Source of the DNA: Candidatus Poribacteria bacterium
Lineage (GTDB): Bacteria; Poribacteria; WGA-4E; WGA-3G
Direction of reading: 5' to 3'
Assembly (NCBI GenBank): GCA_022821965.1
Contig: JAJECN010000002.1
Coordinates: 124,001 to 188,000 of the forward strand
Length of the DNA: 64,000 nucleotides
Position 1 is the stretch's first letter. Every line of letters begins with the position of its first letter. The position numbers and the translations under genes were made by a program. The notes under the pieces were generated by a model, which saw nothing but the letters and a program-made list of their open reading frames with translations, searched no databases and was not told where the DNA came from. Positions 41,737-49,851 of this stretch are shown here, in pieces.

Positions 41737-42576
41737 CTACGACTTTAATTTTCGCAAAGTCGCGAGGTTTGTCTCGTGCATTGTTTCCATTTGTGGCGTT
41801 TCAATAATGAGTGGAACTTCCGCAAATCGAGAATCGTTGAGGATATATGCAAATGCAGTTGCACCGATGTTGCCATCGCCAATGTGTTCATGCCGATCTA
41901 CGCGACTCTGATAGGTTGATTTTGCGTCGTTGAGATGGAAAGCCTGTAATCGTGTGAGCCCAATAATGTCATCAAACCGATTAAAAGTTGTCTCACAGTC
42001 CGCTTCGGTCCGCAGGTCATAACCAGCGGCAAAGACATGACATGTATCTAAACAGACCCCAAATCGCTCTGGGTATTTCGACATACCGATAACATCGCGC
42101 AAATGTTCAAAGCAGTAGCCGAGGTTCGTGCCTTGTCCAGCCGTGGTTTCAAGCAGAATGGTGACATCCGGTGCTTCAACGTTTTCAAAGAGGAAATCGA
42201 AACTCTCACCTAACTGTTTTAAGCCGAACGCCTCGCCTTCGTTGAGGTGTGCGCCGAGGTGTGTAACAATATAGCGGAGATCGAGCACATGTGCAAGTTC
42301 CATCTGTTCCTGAAACTGTTGGCGTGATTTCTCAAGCACCTCCGTTTTCGGCGAAGCAAGATTACTTAAGTGAATATCGTGAACAATTACATCCCCAATG
42401 GGAGATGCTGTCCAAGCATCACGAAATTTTTCAATTATCGCGGCAGTTGGCGGTTTTGCTTGCCACCGATTTGGGTTTCTCAAGAAAATTTGGATCGTGT
42501 CGCAGTGGAGTTCTTCGCCATTTTTAATGGCATTGTGTAAACCCCCCGAAGCGGACACATGTGCACCGAGAATCAT
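41737..42576 (-). CDS. nfo: Endonuclease IV
   Basis: A 279-residue AP endonuclease that cuts 5' of abasic sites in base-excision repair. The metal ligands of the three-zinc centre lie in recognisable blocks: VHDIHLSNLASP, VTHLGAH, LLETTAGQGTN, GVCLDTCHVFAAGYD, FHLNDAKS, HEHIGDGNIG, IIETPQ. The start is MILGAHVSASGG at 42576; a TTG at 42606 would add ten residues encoded by a hairpin repeat. No good SD. First gene of an nfo/zinc-ribbon/HMA operon. Confidence 0.95.
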   Translation of the reverse strand: MILGAHVSASGGLHNAIKNGEELHCDTIQIFLRNPNRWQAKPPTAAIIEKFRDAWTASPIGDVIVHDIHLSNLASPKTEVLEKSRQQFQEQMELAHVLDLRYIVTHLGAHLNEGEAFGLKQLGESFDFLFENVEAPDVTILLETTAGQGTNLGYCFEHLRDVIGMSKYPERFGVCLDTCHVFAAGYDLRTEADCETTFNRFDDIIGLTRLQAFHLNDAKSTYQSRVDRHEHIGDGNIGATAFAYILNDSRFAEVPLIIETPQMETMHETNLATLRKLKS

Positions 42577-42584
42577 ATTTTTAT

Positions 42585-42604
42585 CGCAAGTTTCGGAAAC
42601 TTGC
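42585..42604. repeat. Hairpin repeat upstream of nfo
   Basis: GCAAGTTTC-G-GAAACTTGC palindrome. A partial direct copy (ATCGCAAGTTTTGG) follows about 40 nt to the right. Confidence 0.5.
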
Positions 42605-42797
42605 AAGCCATGTTGGCTTTAGGATCGCAAGTTTTGGTTCGTAAACTACGTTAAAATGGGTATCCCTCTTTTTAATTAGACGAACTTAGCACCTTCTATT
42701 ATTAAAAATACCACAAAAACGCAACGAAGTCAAACAAAAAGCGTTTGAAGGACGTTTGTAAAAGAGATATGTGCCGTGTTAGGTTTTCTCTAAATTC

Positions 42798-42817
42798 CTT
42801 AAGTTGAACTCACGTTA
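42798..42817. repeat. 20-bp dispersed repeat, copy B
   Basis: CTTAAGTTGAACTCACGTTA, 19 of 20 identical with 9248-9267; 32 nt past the stop of the minus-strand alcohol dehydrogenase gene. Confidence 0.5.
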
Positions 42818-42849
42818 TATAGGACAGGAGCGAATCGGGAAATTTGTTG

Positions 42850-43866
42850 TTAGGGATGGACAACTGTTTTGACTCCGCGCCGCGCATCAGCGTTATCGAA
42901 CGCTGCTAAACCCTGTGCAATCGGAAATCGATCGGTTAACAAAGGCTCAAAATTGAGTGCTTTCTCTATTAGAAGCTGTTTCGATTCTTCAAGGCTGGCT
43001 CGAGAAAATGCCCATGAAGCCATCAGTTTATGACCTGCATAGTGAAATTCTTCCAGGTTGACGCGGAGCTCTTCACCTTCTGGAGCGAGTCCAAAGAAGT
43101 TGAGACATCCACCTCTGCGTACAACCTTAAAAGCAAGCGTAATTGCGGAGGTGTCATTAGTGGTTGCAGAGATAACAGTGTCAACGCCGCCACCGGTAAT
43201 CTCTTGGAGCTGCGCGACTCCTGCAGGTGAGGTATCAAAAGTGAGATCAGCACCAAGGGTTTCGGCAACACTTCTGCGATGAGGTAACGGTTCCACCACA
43301 TAGGTTGCTAAACCCGCGCGCTTCGCCAATTGCGTGAACATCAAACCGATGGGACCGGCACCGAGGATAGCGACGGAATCCTTGAAAAAGGTTTCTCGCA
43401 TCGCATTCAGGCAACAGCCCAAAGGTTCCAGAAAGAGCAGTTCTTCCGGCGGAATGCTGTCCGGTACTTGGATAAGTTTACCCGTATCCACGCCATGCTT
43501 TGGCATCCGCATGTATTCGGCATAGCCACCGTCAAGGTCGTGCCCGATGCCTTCAACGGTGTTGCAATATTTATCCAAATCATTCTGGCATTCGGCACAC
43601 ACGCCACAAGAGAGCATTGGGTTGACGGTAACCCGTTCTCCAGTTTTGACATCCGGGTGTCGGCTCTCTACTATCACACCTGCAAGTTCGTGTCCCATCA
43701 CGACGGGGGGCGCATAATCCGACACATCTCCACGCAGCGCAGCGAGGTCAGATGCGCAAATACCGCAGAGGTCCATCTGGATAAGCACATCTCCAGTAGC
43801 AAGCGCGGGGATGGGCTTTTCGTGAATACGTAATTGCTGGATTTTCTCAAAAACGATGGCTTTCAT
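42850..43866 (-). CDS. Zinc-dependent alcohol/polyol dehydrogenase (MDR family)
   Basis: A 338-residue medium-chain dehydrogenase. Catalytic zinc ligands C37 and H59-E60 (CGICASD, GHELAGV); structural zinc Cys at 87, 90, 93 and 101 (CGVCAECQNDLDKYC); NAD-binding GAGPIGLM near residue 170. Resembles sorbitol, threonine or galactitol dehydrogenases. Located next to a Gfo/Idh/MocA gene on the same strand (133-nt gap), which fits sugar or polyol catabolism. No SD visible before the ATG. Confidence 0.92.
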   Translation of the reverse strand: MKAIVFEKIQQLRIHEKPIPALATGDVLIQMDLCGICASDLAALRGDVSDYAPPVVMGHELAGVIVESRHPDVKTGERVTVNPMLSCGVCAECQNDLDKYCNTVEGIGHDLDGGYAEYMRMPKHGVDTGKLIQVPDSIPPEELLFLEPLGCCLNAMRETFFKDSVAILGAGPIGLMFTQLAKRAGLATYVVEPLPHRRSVAETLGADLTFDTSPAGVAQLQEITGGGVDTVISATTNDTSAITLAFKVVRRGGCLNFFGLAPEGEELRVNLEEFHYAGHKLMASWAFSRASLEESKQLLIEKALNFEPLLTDRFPIAQGLAAFDNADARRGVKTVVHP

Positions 43867-43999
43867 ATTTTTTTTGTAAATTTATTTCTTTGATTGGACG
43901 GTGAGGTTAAAAGTTTGTTGGTAAAAGTCGGAAAAATGAGGATGAGGTCAAAACTTATCGAGTGAATATGGGAACCCCATCCTCGAAGCAGATATGCCG

Positions 44000-45028
44000 C
44001 TATTCAAACTCGTAAGGCACCGTCTCTGCCTGATGGGTCTTAGCGGACTTTTCTGCCAGATCCATTACAGCAATAACGCGGCGAGCGGATTCCGGTGTCA
44101 CGAGTAAAGGTGTGCCATCGTTTAAATGAGCGACGATGTTCTGATAGTAACTCGGTCCAGGTCTGCCATGATGCTCGACTTCCTGCTCGTTCGGCTGTCC
44201 TTCAACTTCCGATAGCACTTTAAATCCGTTGCCTTCGGAGGTAATCGCGCCGTGTGAACCGAGCAGTTTCCACCGCGGTCCGCCAATTTTCGCGATGTTA
44301 GACATCTGAATGTTTGCCATTGCTCCATCAGCAACCACTTTTCCACCTGCGAACCGAATAATCGCTTGGACGTGGTCCTCGTTACTAATATCATCCCAGA
44401 CGAGGTTCGGTTGATAGAAGCCGGTGATGTTAATCATCGGGGCTTCAAGAACATTGAGCAGCCAATCGAGGTAATGGGCACCCCAGTCGTAGAATTGTCC
44501 ACCGGAGATTGCTTTGACGCTGCGCCACCAATCAGGATTCGGTCTGCCATAACCGCCGCCCCACATCTCAACGTTAAAGACTTTACCGATAATACCGGAA
44601 TGGACGAGTTCACGAAGAGTCCAAAAATCGGCATCCCAGCGCCGATTGTGGTGAACGGACAACATAACGCCGTTCTCTTCCGCGGTCGTAATCATCTCGG
44701 TGGCTTCCGCGATTGTAACACACATCGGTTTTTCAACGATGACGTGCTTGCCTGCTTTAAGACTCGCCACGGTTGGCGCACAGTGCAAGCTATGCGGAAG
44801 GACGTTTGCGACGAGATTAATATCGTCGTCCGCGTTGAGGTCTTCGACTGCATTATAGGTGCGGATTCCCGGAAAATCCTCTTCAGCCGCCTCTGTTCGG
44901 GCTGGATCAATGTCACAGATAGCGACACATTCAATGCCGTCGGTATTCTGCATCATGTTCGCGTGGGCTCTGCCCATATTAAATGCCGCTCCGTATCCGA
45001 GGACGGCACCTTTGATAGTATCTGCCAT
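44000..45028 (-). CDS. Gfo/Idh/MocA family oxidoreductase
   Basis: A 342-residue NAD(P)-dependent oxidoreductase: Rossmann segment GAVLGYGAAFNMGRAHAN, EKP motif (HVIVEKPMCVTIAEA), substrate-domain segment GGQFYDWGAHYLDWLLNVL. SD AAGGAG. Fourth family member in the window. Probably acts with the downstream zinc dehydrogenase on a sugar or cyclitol; substrate unknown. Confidence 0.92.
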   Translation of the reverse strand: MADTIKGAVLGYGAAFNMGRAHANMMQNTDGIECVAICDIDPARTEAAEEDFPGIRTYNAVEDLNADDDINLVANVLPHSLHCAPTVASLKAGKHVIVEKPMCVTIAEATEMITTAEENGVMLSVHHNRRWDADFWTLRELVHSGIIGKVFNVEMWGGGYGRPNPDWWRSVKAISGGQFYDWGAHYLDWLLNVLEAPMINITGFYQPNLVWDDISNEDHVQAIIRFAGGKVVADGAMANIQMSNIAKIGGPRWKLLGSHGAITSEGNGFKVLSEVEGQPNEQEVEHHGRPGPSYYQNIVAHLNDGTPLLVTPESARRVIAVMDLAEKSAKTHQAETVPYEFE

Positions 45029-45125
45029 TTGTTTGGCTCCTTCTTTTTCATTTATGAATGCCTTATTATAGCATAACCGAGAAAAATTGGTATAAAATTA
45101 GCGTGGAGATCTCGCACAAGAAAAT

Positions 45126-45155
45126 TTGACACTGATAACTATCACGTGCTAAACT
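45126..45155 (+). promoter_or_regulatory. Candidate promoter of terpene-cyclase-like gene
   Basis: TTGACA (45126-45131), 18 bp, TAAACT (45150-45155), 36 nt before the ATG. The -10 box is weak. Confidence 0.45.
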
Positions 45156-45190
45156 ATACATTACAATTCAACGGTACAAAAGGATGGAAT

Positions 45191-46939
45191 ATGAAAGAAC
45201 AGGTCGCATCTGCATTAACGCGCGGGACTGCCGCTTTGCTCTCACAACAGGTTGAAGGTGGCAACTTTGAAGGACAGCTCTCCTCAAGTACTTTTCCCAC
45301 CTGCGCGTATGCCTGGATTGAACTTATCCGAAGCGGGACACTGGACCCTGCCCTCACCGAATGGTTTATCGCAAATCAGAACGAAGATGGTGGATGGGGG
45401 CTGGATACTGCAAACATATCGAATACAGAAGCGACCCTATTTGTCCGTTTAATATTGGAGCAGATTCAGAAACAGGCACCCAATCCATCCGTTGAAGAGG
45501 TGCTGGCATCCGCGCCTAAATCCCAGTCGCAGCTCGCCTTGGTTAAATTGGCTTACGCTGCTTTTAACGAGTTTGATTGGACAGAATTAACGCTATCAGA
45601 AAACGCGCTGCCGCTCATAAAACTCGCGAGACAATTGACGAAAATCCCATTCCTCGGCAGTCGGTTGAAACCACCCAGACACCGTTTGCCACCCGTTGCT
45701 CTCTTCAACACCCCAATGTTCGATGCGCTATTCATCGCTGAACAACATACACTCGTGCCTGTCTTCATTATGATTGAACTGAATACAAGCAAACGCCCTG
45801 AAATGATTGCGTCACTTACAGCGTGGTTGAAATCGCATGTCCTCAGCGATGGCAGCTGGTTTCGGGTAAACTATATCACAGCTCTTTCTGTCCTGGCGCT
45901 CATTGAACTGGAAAAGAAATGGACAGCAGATGAAGAAATCTCGGCATTTATTGAACGCGGAATCGACTGGCTCCGCACGACGCGAAACCCTGATGGTGGG
46001 TGTCGAGAGGCACTAAACCTCAATGTGTGGGATACCGCGCTGAGTATCATCGCACTAACAGAGGTGTATGCTACACATAATGAATCGGAGTTACAAGCCG
46101 TTCCTACAAATGAACTTACCGACAACGTGAAACGCGCTGCGCAATGGCTCATCAAACACCAAAATGATAATGGAGGATGGTCATTTTCGGGATTAGAGGA
46201 CAACACACTTCCGAGTGACGCTGACGATACAGCACTCGGAACCCTCGCGCTGATCCGATCGCTCTTTATGGGTGCCCCTGTTGACCGTGAGGCATTAGAT
46301 CAAGCAGTTCATCGCGGGATCGCATGGTTAAAGACACAGCAGAGTCCAGATGGCAGTTGGAGTACATATCAACCCGGTCAAGGAGATGTGGGTTGCGTGA
46401 GCATCACAGCGCATGCAATCGAAGCACTTCTTGCATTTAATCAAAGCGATGTTCCTGATAAACCAGATGTTCAAAGTGAGATCAATCGTGGAATTCAGTG
46501 GCTACGACGACAAATTCATCGAGACGGGTATTGGAGAGACTTGTGGCTGGCAAAAGACACGTACGGTACCGCCTGCGCGATAATAGTACTCATAAAAGCT
46601 GGACAGAAAAGTGCTCCTGAAGTCCAGCGTGGGGTCGAATGGCTCGAACGGACCCAAAATGCGGATGGGGGTTGGGGAGAAGATATGTTTGGAAACCCGA
46701 CCGAAAGCACAGTGGAGCAGACGGCTTGGAGCACTTATGCCCTCCTACTCGCCAATCCAGACAAGCACGCCGCCAAAAAGGGAACAGCGTTTCTGCTCCA
46801 ACACCAACGAGAAGATGGCTCATGGCCCGAGCAGTGTGTCGGTATCTATTGGGAGATCATCGGTGGCTACGCCGACCCGATTTATGCGTCTGTCTTTCCG
46901 ATACTTGCCTTGTGTCAGGCATCGCAAACAAACCTTTAG
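45191..46939 (+). CDS. Squalene-hopene-cyclase-like class II terpene cyclase
   Basis: A 582-residue protein of prenyltransferase/squalene-oxidase repeats. QW-type motifs: QNEDGGWG, QNDNGGWSF, QSPDGSWSTY, HRDGYWRD, QNADGGWGED, QREDGSWPE. A DXDD proton-donor motif (DADDTA, residues 343-346) is the signature of class II cyclases. Shorter than typical SHC (630-720), so the product may be a hopanoid-like or other cyclic terpenoid. ATG chosen with AAAAGGATGG upstream. The next gene, 14 nt on, is a glycosyltransferase, suggesting a glycosylated terpenoid lipid. Confidence 0.85.
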   Translation: MKEQVASALTRGTAALLSQQVEGGNFEGQLSSSTFPTCAYAWIELIRSGTLDPALTEWFIANQNEDGGWGLDTANISNTEATLFVRLILEQIQKQAPNPSVEEVLASAPKSQSQLALVKLAYAAFNEFDWTELTLSENALPLIKLARQLTKIPFLGSRLKPPRHRLPPVALFNTPMFDALFIAEQHTLVPVFIMIELNTSKRPEMIASLTAWLKSHVLSDGSWFRVNYITALSVLALIELEKKWTADEEISAFIERGIDWLRTTRNPDGGCREALNLNVWDTALSIIALTEVYATHNESELQAVPTNELTDNVKRAAQWLIKHQNDNGGWSFSGLEDNTLPSDADDTALGTLALIRSLFMGAPVDREALDQAVHRGIAWLKTQQSPDGSWSTYQPGQGDVGCVSITAHAIEALLAFNQSDVPDKPDVQSEINRGIQWLRRQIHRDGYWRDLWLAKDTYGTACAIIVLIKAGQKSAPEVQRGVEWLERTQNADGGWGEDMFGNPTESTVEQTAWSTYALLLANPDKHAAKKGTAFLLQHQREDGSWPEQCVGIYWEIIGGYADPIYASVFPILALCQASQTNL

Positions 46940-46953
46940 GGCCGCATATAGCG

Positions 46954-47634
46954 ATGGTACGGAAAATATCGATTATTATCCCTATCCTGAACGAAGCAAA
47001 GATTTTAGAAAAAACGCTGTCTCAACTCAGGTCGGAACACGAATACCACGAACTCATCATCGTGGATGGCGGAAGTACTGATGGCTCAATTCCTATCGCC
47101 GAGAATTATGGAAAGGTGCTAACATCAGTGCGTGGAAGGGCAAAGCAGTTAAACGCAGGTGCGGCGGCAGCGACAGGGGACATCCTAATTTTCCTACATG
47201 CAGATAGCTGGCTTGAGCCCGGGGCATTGGCAGCAGTAGAAACCGCGCTGGCATCGGGGTACATCGGTGGTGGATTTCAACAGAAGATTGACGGAAAAAG
47301 TATTCTCTATCGTATGATTGAGATAGCAGGGAACATCCGAGGCAGATACCTGAGGGTATTTTACGGGGATAGTGGTATCTTTCTCACACGCACCGACTTT
47401 GAGAGAATCGGGGGGTTTCCAGAGATTCCAATCTTGGAGGAGATGGAATTTTCAAAAGACCTGCGGAGACTTGGAAAAACAACTCTGGTCAGTCCTTGTA
47501 TCCATATCTCAGCGCGGCGATGGGAAACCAGGGGTATTGTCCGGACGACAGTAAACAATTGGGTGATAACACTTCTCTATTTTCTGAAAGTCTCACCGGT
47601 GAAACTTGCCAAACTCTATCGCCATATCCGATAG
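46954..47634 (+). CDS. Family 2 glycosyltransferase (TIGR04283-like)
   Basis: A 226-residue GT-A enzyme starting MVRKISIIIPILNEAK, with nucleotide-sugar motifs IIVDGGSTDGS and LIFLHADSWL (DxD-like H-A-D), GGFQQKI, and acceptor-side GGFPEIPILEEMEFSKDL. These traits match the TIGR04283 family (rSAM/selenodomain-associated transferase). A C-terminal hydrophobic stretch (NNWVITLLYFLKVSP) may dock on the membrane. Almost contiguous with the cyclase-like gene, so it probably acts on its product; that is inference. Confidence 0.87.
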   Translation: MVRKISIIIPILNEAKILEKTLSQLRSEHEYHELIIVDGGSTDGSIPIAENYGKVLTSVRGRAKQLNAGAAAATGDILIFLHADSWLEPGALAAVETALASGYIGGGFQQKIDGKSILYRMIEIAGNIRGRYLRVFYGDSGIFLTRTDFERIGGFPEIPILEEMEFSKDLRRLGKTTLVSPCIHISARRWETRGIVRTTVNNWVITLLYFLKVSPVKLAKLYRHIR

Positions 47635-47740
47635 CCGAAAAAAAGGGAATTCCCTGCCTGCCTTGGAAAGCAGACCGGAAATTCCCCATCAGAGATGTCA
47701 GGATAACTTTGCCGCTACCCCAACACCAGCGTGTTTGAAA

Positions 47741-48607
47741 TTAACGACCCGCCTTGAGTGAACCCCAACTTGTCGCTAATTTGTTCTTGGCTTCAACATT
47801 AAATGTCCCATTTTCCGCGAGCCAATTGTTGATGAATTCAGCAACCCCGATACCGCGAATATCCGGTTTCTCTGGCCATTCAGGAGCACCTACTTGCCAC
47901 ATGGCTGCAATCATACCGGTACCATCTTTGCCCGGTGTCTTGCTGACTGCGACTGCTGGATCCGCCGTATTTTTATCTGCTACAGCAAGGGCAACAACAT
48001 CCCAATCCGATTTCTCGAATTTCTCAAGGTGCCACGGACGGGTCGATTTAAACGGCTTGAATGAAGGGATAGCCTTTTTCCCGACTGCAGTCGCTTCAAA
48101 GTTCGCCCCGCGGTTGTCAAAGCCTAATCCGGGGATATCAAAGACATTGGCAGCACCATCCCTACCATTATTTGGACTCCGTATCCCGCCCTCGTAACTC
48201 ATGTAGAAAATCCAGTCTGCCACGTTAATGACGACGTTGCCTTCTTCAATGAAGTTCTCTACATTGGAGCCATCAGGCTTTTTGTTTGGAAACGGATAAA
48301 GTCCACTCGGTGTGGTGCCACAGGCGAGGATAATAACGTCCTGCTGGCCGTTTCCGGTATGTTCTATACACCACTTTGCGAGAGGGGAATTATCGCCGAC
48401 TTCATCACCATCACCGAAATCTTCAATACTGTTAAACAGTGCCTTGACGCCCGCATCGCTCTTAATCGCCTTGACATTTTCAGCAACTGCTTTGTCGGAA
48501 ATCCAACCGGGGTTGGTTGGTCCCGAATAAAAAGCCAAATCGTTGGCTGAAACCATAGCCATACCGCCCACAAGCGCGAAAATGACTATACTTACATAGA
48601 GTTTCAT
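47741..48607 (-). CDS. Secreted protein with conserved C-terminal tail (ThuA-like core)
   Basis: A 288-residue exported protein; start ATG 48607 (GGAGG 11 bases upstream), signal peptide MKLYVSIVIFALVGGMAMVSA. The core contains DVIILACGTTPSGLYP, NFIEEGNVVINVADWIFYMSYEGG and a C-terminal FINNWLAENG helix. This arrangement resembles glutamine-amidotransferase-like (ThuA) folds without a clear catalytic triad. It ends VEAKNKLATSWGSLKAGR, the shared tail. A decayed relative lies just upstream (48735-48826). Function unknown. Confidence 0.75.
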   Translation of the reverse strand: MKLYVSIVIFALVGGMAMVSANDLAFYSGPTNPGWISDKAVAENVKAIKSDAGVKALFNSIEDFGDGDEVGDNSPLAKWCIEHTGNGQQDVIILACGTTPSGLYPFPNKKPDGSNVENFIEEGNVVINVADWIFYMSYEGGIRSPNNGRDGAANVFDIPGLGFDNRGANFEATAVGKKAIPSFKPFKSTRPWHLEKFEKSDWDVVALAVADKNTADPAVAVSKTPGKDGTGMIAAMWQVGAPEWPEKPDIRGIGVAEFINNWLAENGTFNVEAKNKLATSWGSLKAGR

Positions 48608-48708
48608 GATATGTAATACCTCCGTTTTGGTTGCCATCAGTATAGGTTCTGACCTATCTCTGTTTGTTGCGGTGGATCGTTAACGTGCCACCCCAACACT
48701 TGTCGTAG

Positions 48709-48727
48709 AGTTGTCAAAAGGACAACT
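48709..48727. repeat. Hairpin
   Basis: AGTTGTC-AAAAG-GACAACT, 7-bp perfect stem, in the 344-nt gap between two secreted-protein genes. Confidence 0.4.
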
Positions 48728-48734
48728 GGCGCAC

Positions 48735-48826
48735 AACTTCGATTTTCCCCAGGGGGTCGCCACTCTGCCCTGGATCTCTACAACGGTTGTAATGCGTTTG
48801 TATTCCACGAGCCAATTGCTGATAAA
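48735..48826 (-). pseudogene. Remnant of a secreted-tail gene
   Basis: On the minus strand one frame reads FISNWLVEYKRITTV, then VEIQGRVATPWGKSK, preceded by a stop. FISNWL matches FINNWL of the neighbouring gene and the DNA around it is nearly the same (AATTGGCTCG). The second block is the shared C-terminal motif. No start or body remains. The rest of the 344-nt gap shows no gene. Confidence 0.65.
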
Positions 48827-48951
48827 TCATTTGCTCGCGGAGTACCTCATATTCAATAAAGTGTACCTTAAAACCCAAATTAGTGTCAACAATTTTTTGC
48901 AGAAGATAACAATATTTAGCATCAAAATGCTTAAACACCGTTTTCGTGGGT

Positions 48952-49692
48952 TCAGAACGGCTTTCGTTTGAGGTTTGCCCACGTTACAGCAAGTTTGCCT
49001 TCCGGTTCAACAGCGAGATTCACCTCACGCGGACTGTCGTAAAGAAACAGGTTGTCAATGTAATAGTGTTGGAGCTGGTTGGTGTGAATTCCAAGCACCC
49101 CCTTGGGATGGAGATTTTTGTCATCCTTCCACTCAGTAACCTTTTCATAAACGAGTTCGCCTTGTCGTTTTATATGGAGTTGAAAGTGGTTATCATCCCC
49201 CAGTAACGCCAGCGTGTACCACTCCTTTGTCGTCACAGGAAACGGGAATTCGGCTCTGAAATCACGATACTCGTTCCAGGTGCCCCGATCATTCCCTTCG
49301 CGCTTGTACCAACGCGCGGAGTTCGGGCGACCGAATCCGTTCTCAGGCGTGATAATTAATTGATAGAAGTGTAAATCTTCGTTGGCGCGAAACAGGAGCT
49401 CCATTTTACTCGGAAAATCATCATCGTCAAACAGATAGAAATCAAGGCGAAGCCCAAAATCTTCAAACTCCACCAACCCGTATCCGAAATCCGCAGCTCC
49501 GTTGCCATCTCCGCCGAGCCTCTCGATTTCCAGATGACCGCCCTTTACTTTCCAGGACTCGTCCTGACCTTTCCAATACTTATTGTTAAGTTTACCACTA
49601 AAATCATCTTCTACAAGAAGTTTCGCATCACTGATATGACACAAAAACAGAACAGATGCTATCAGGTAAAAAAGAATAGCAACTTTTCGCAT
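48952..49692 (-). CDS. Secreted concanavalin-like protein with conserved C-terminal tail
   Basis: A 246-residue exported protein: signal peptide VAILFYLIASVLFLCHISDA, then a beta-sandwich layout (LLVEDDFSG, GHLEIERLGG, DFGLRLDFYL, GVLGIHTNQLQHYYIDNLFLY) like LamG or DUF1080 (3-keto-disaccharide hydrolase) domains, which bind or cleave glycans. The C-terminus is VEPEGKLAVTWANLKRKPF. SD GAGGGAGGG. Transcribed from a consensus promoter. Substrate unknown. Confidence 0.8.
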   Translation of the reverse strand: MRKVAILFYLIASVLFLCHISDAKLLVEDDFSGKLNNKYWKGQDESWKVKGGHLEIERLGGDGNGAADFGYGLVEFEDFGLRLDFYLFDDDDFPSKMELLFRANEDLHFYQLIITPENGFGRPNSARWYKREGNDRGTWNEYRDFRAEFPFPVTTKEWYTLALLGDDNHFQLHIKRQGELVYEKVTEWKDDKNLHPKGVLGIHTNQLQHYYIDNLFLYDSPREVNLAVEPEGKLAVTWANLKRKPF

Positions 49693-49725
49693 GGTAGTTC
49701 CCTCCCTCTGTATCAGATTTCTTTA

Positions 49726-49755
49726 ATTATATTTTATTTTGTCGGAATTTGTCAA
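49726..49755 (-). promoter_or_regulatory. Promoter of concanavalin-like secreted gene
   Basis: On the minus strand: TTGACA (49755-49750), 18 bp, TATAAT (49731-49726). Confidence 0.72.
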
Positions 49756-49793
49756 GAATTGTTTAATATTTTTTTGAAAAAAATAAATCTCTA

Positions 49794-49822
49794 TTGCGAT
49801 GTAGGGGCATTTATTGTAAAAT
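49794..49822 (+). promoter_or_regulatory. Candidate promoter of SUMF1-domain gene
   Basis: TTGCGA (49794-49799), 17 bp, TAAAAT (49817-49822), 30 nt before the ATG. Confidence 0.5.
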
Positions 49823-49851
49823 AACCCAAATTGTTAAAAAGGCTTGTGAAA

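Noticed and set aside
48711-48971. Overlapping small ORFs in both directions
   Set aside because: The minus-strand coding trace lies in a different frame (the decayed secreted-tail gene); these ORFs are shadows of it.
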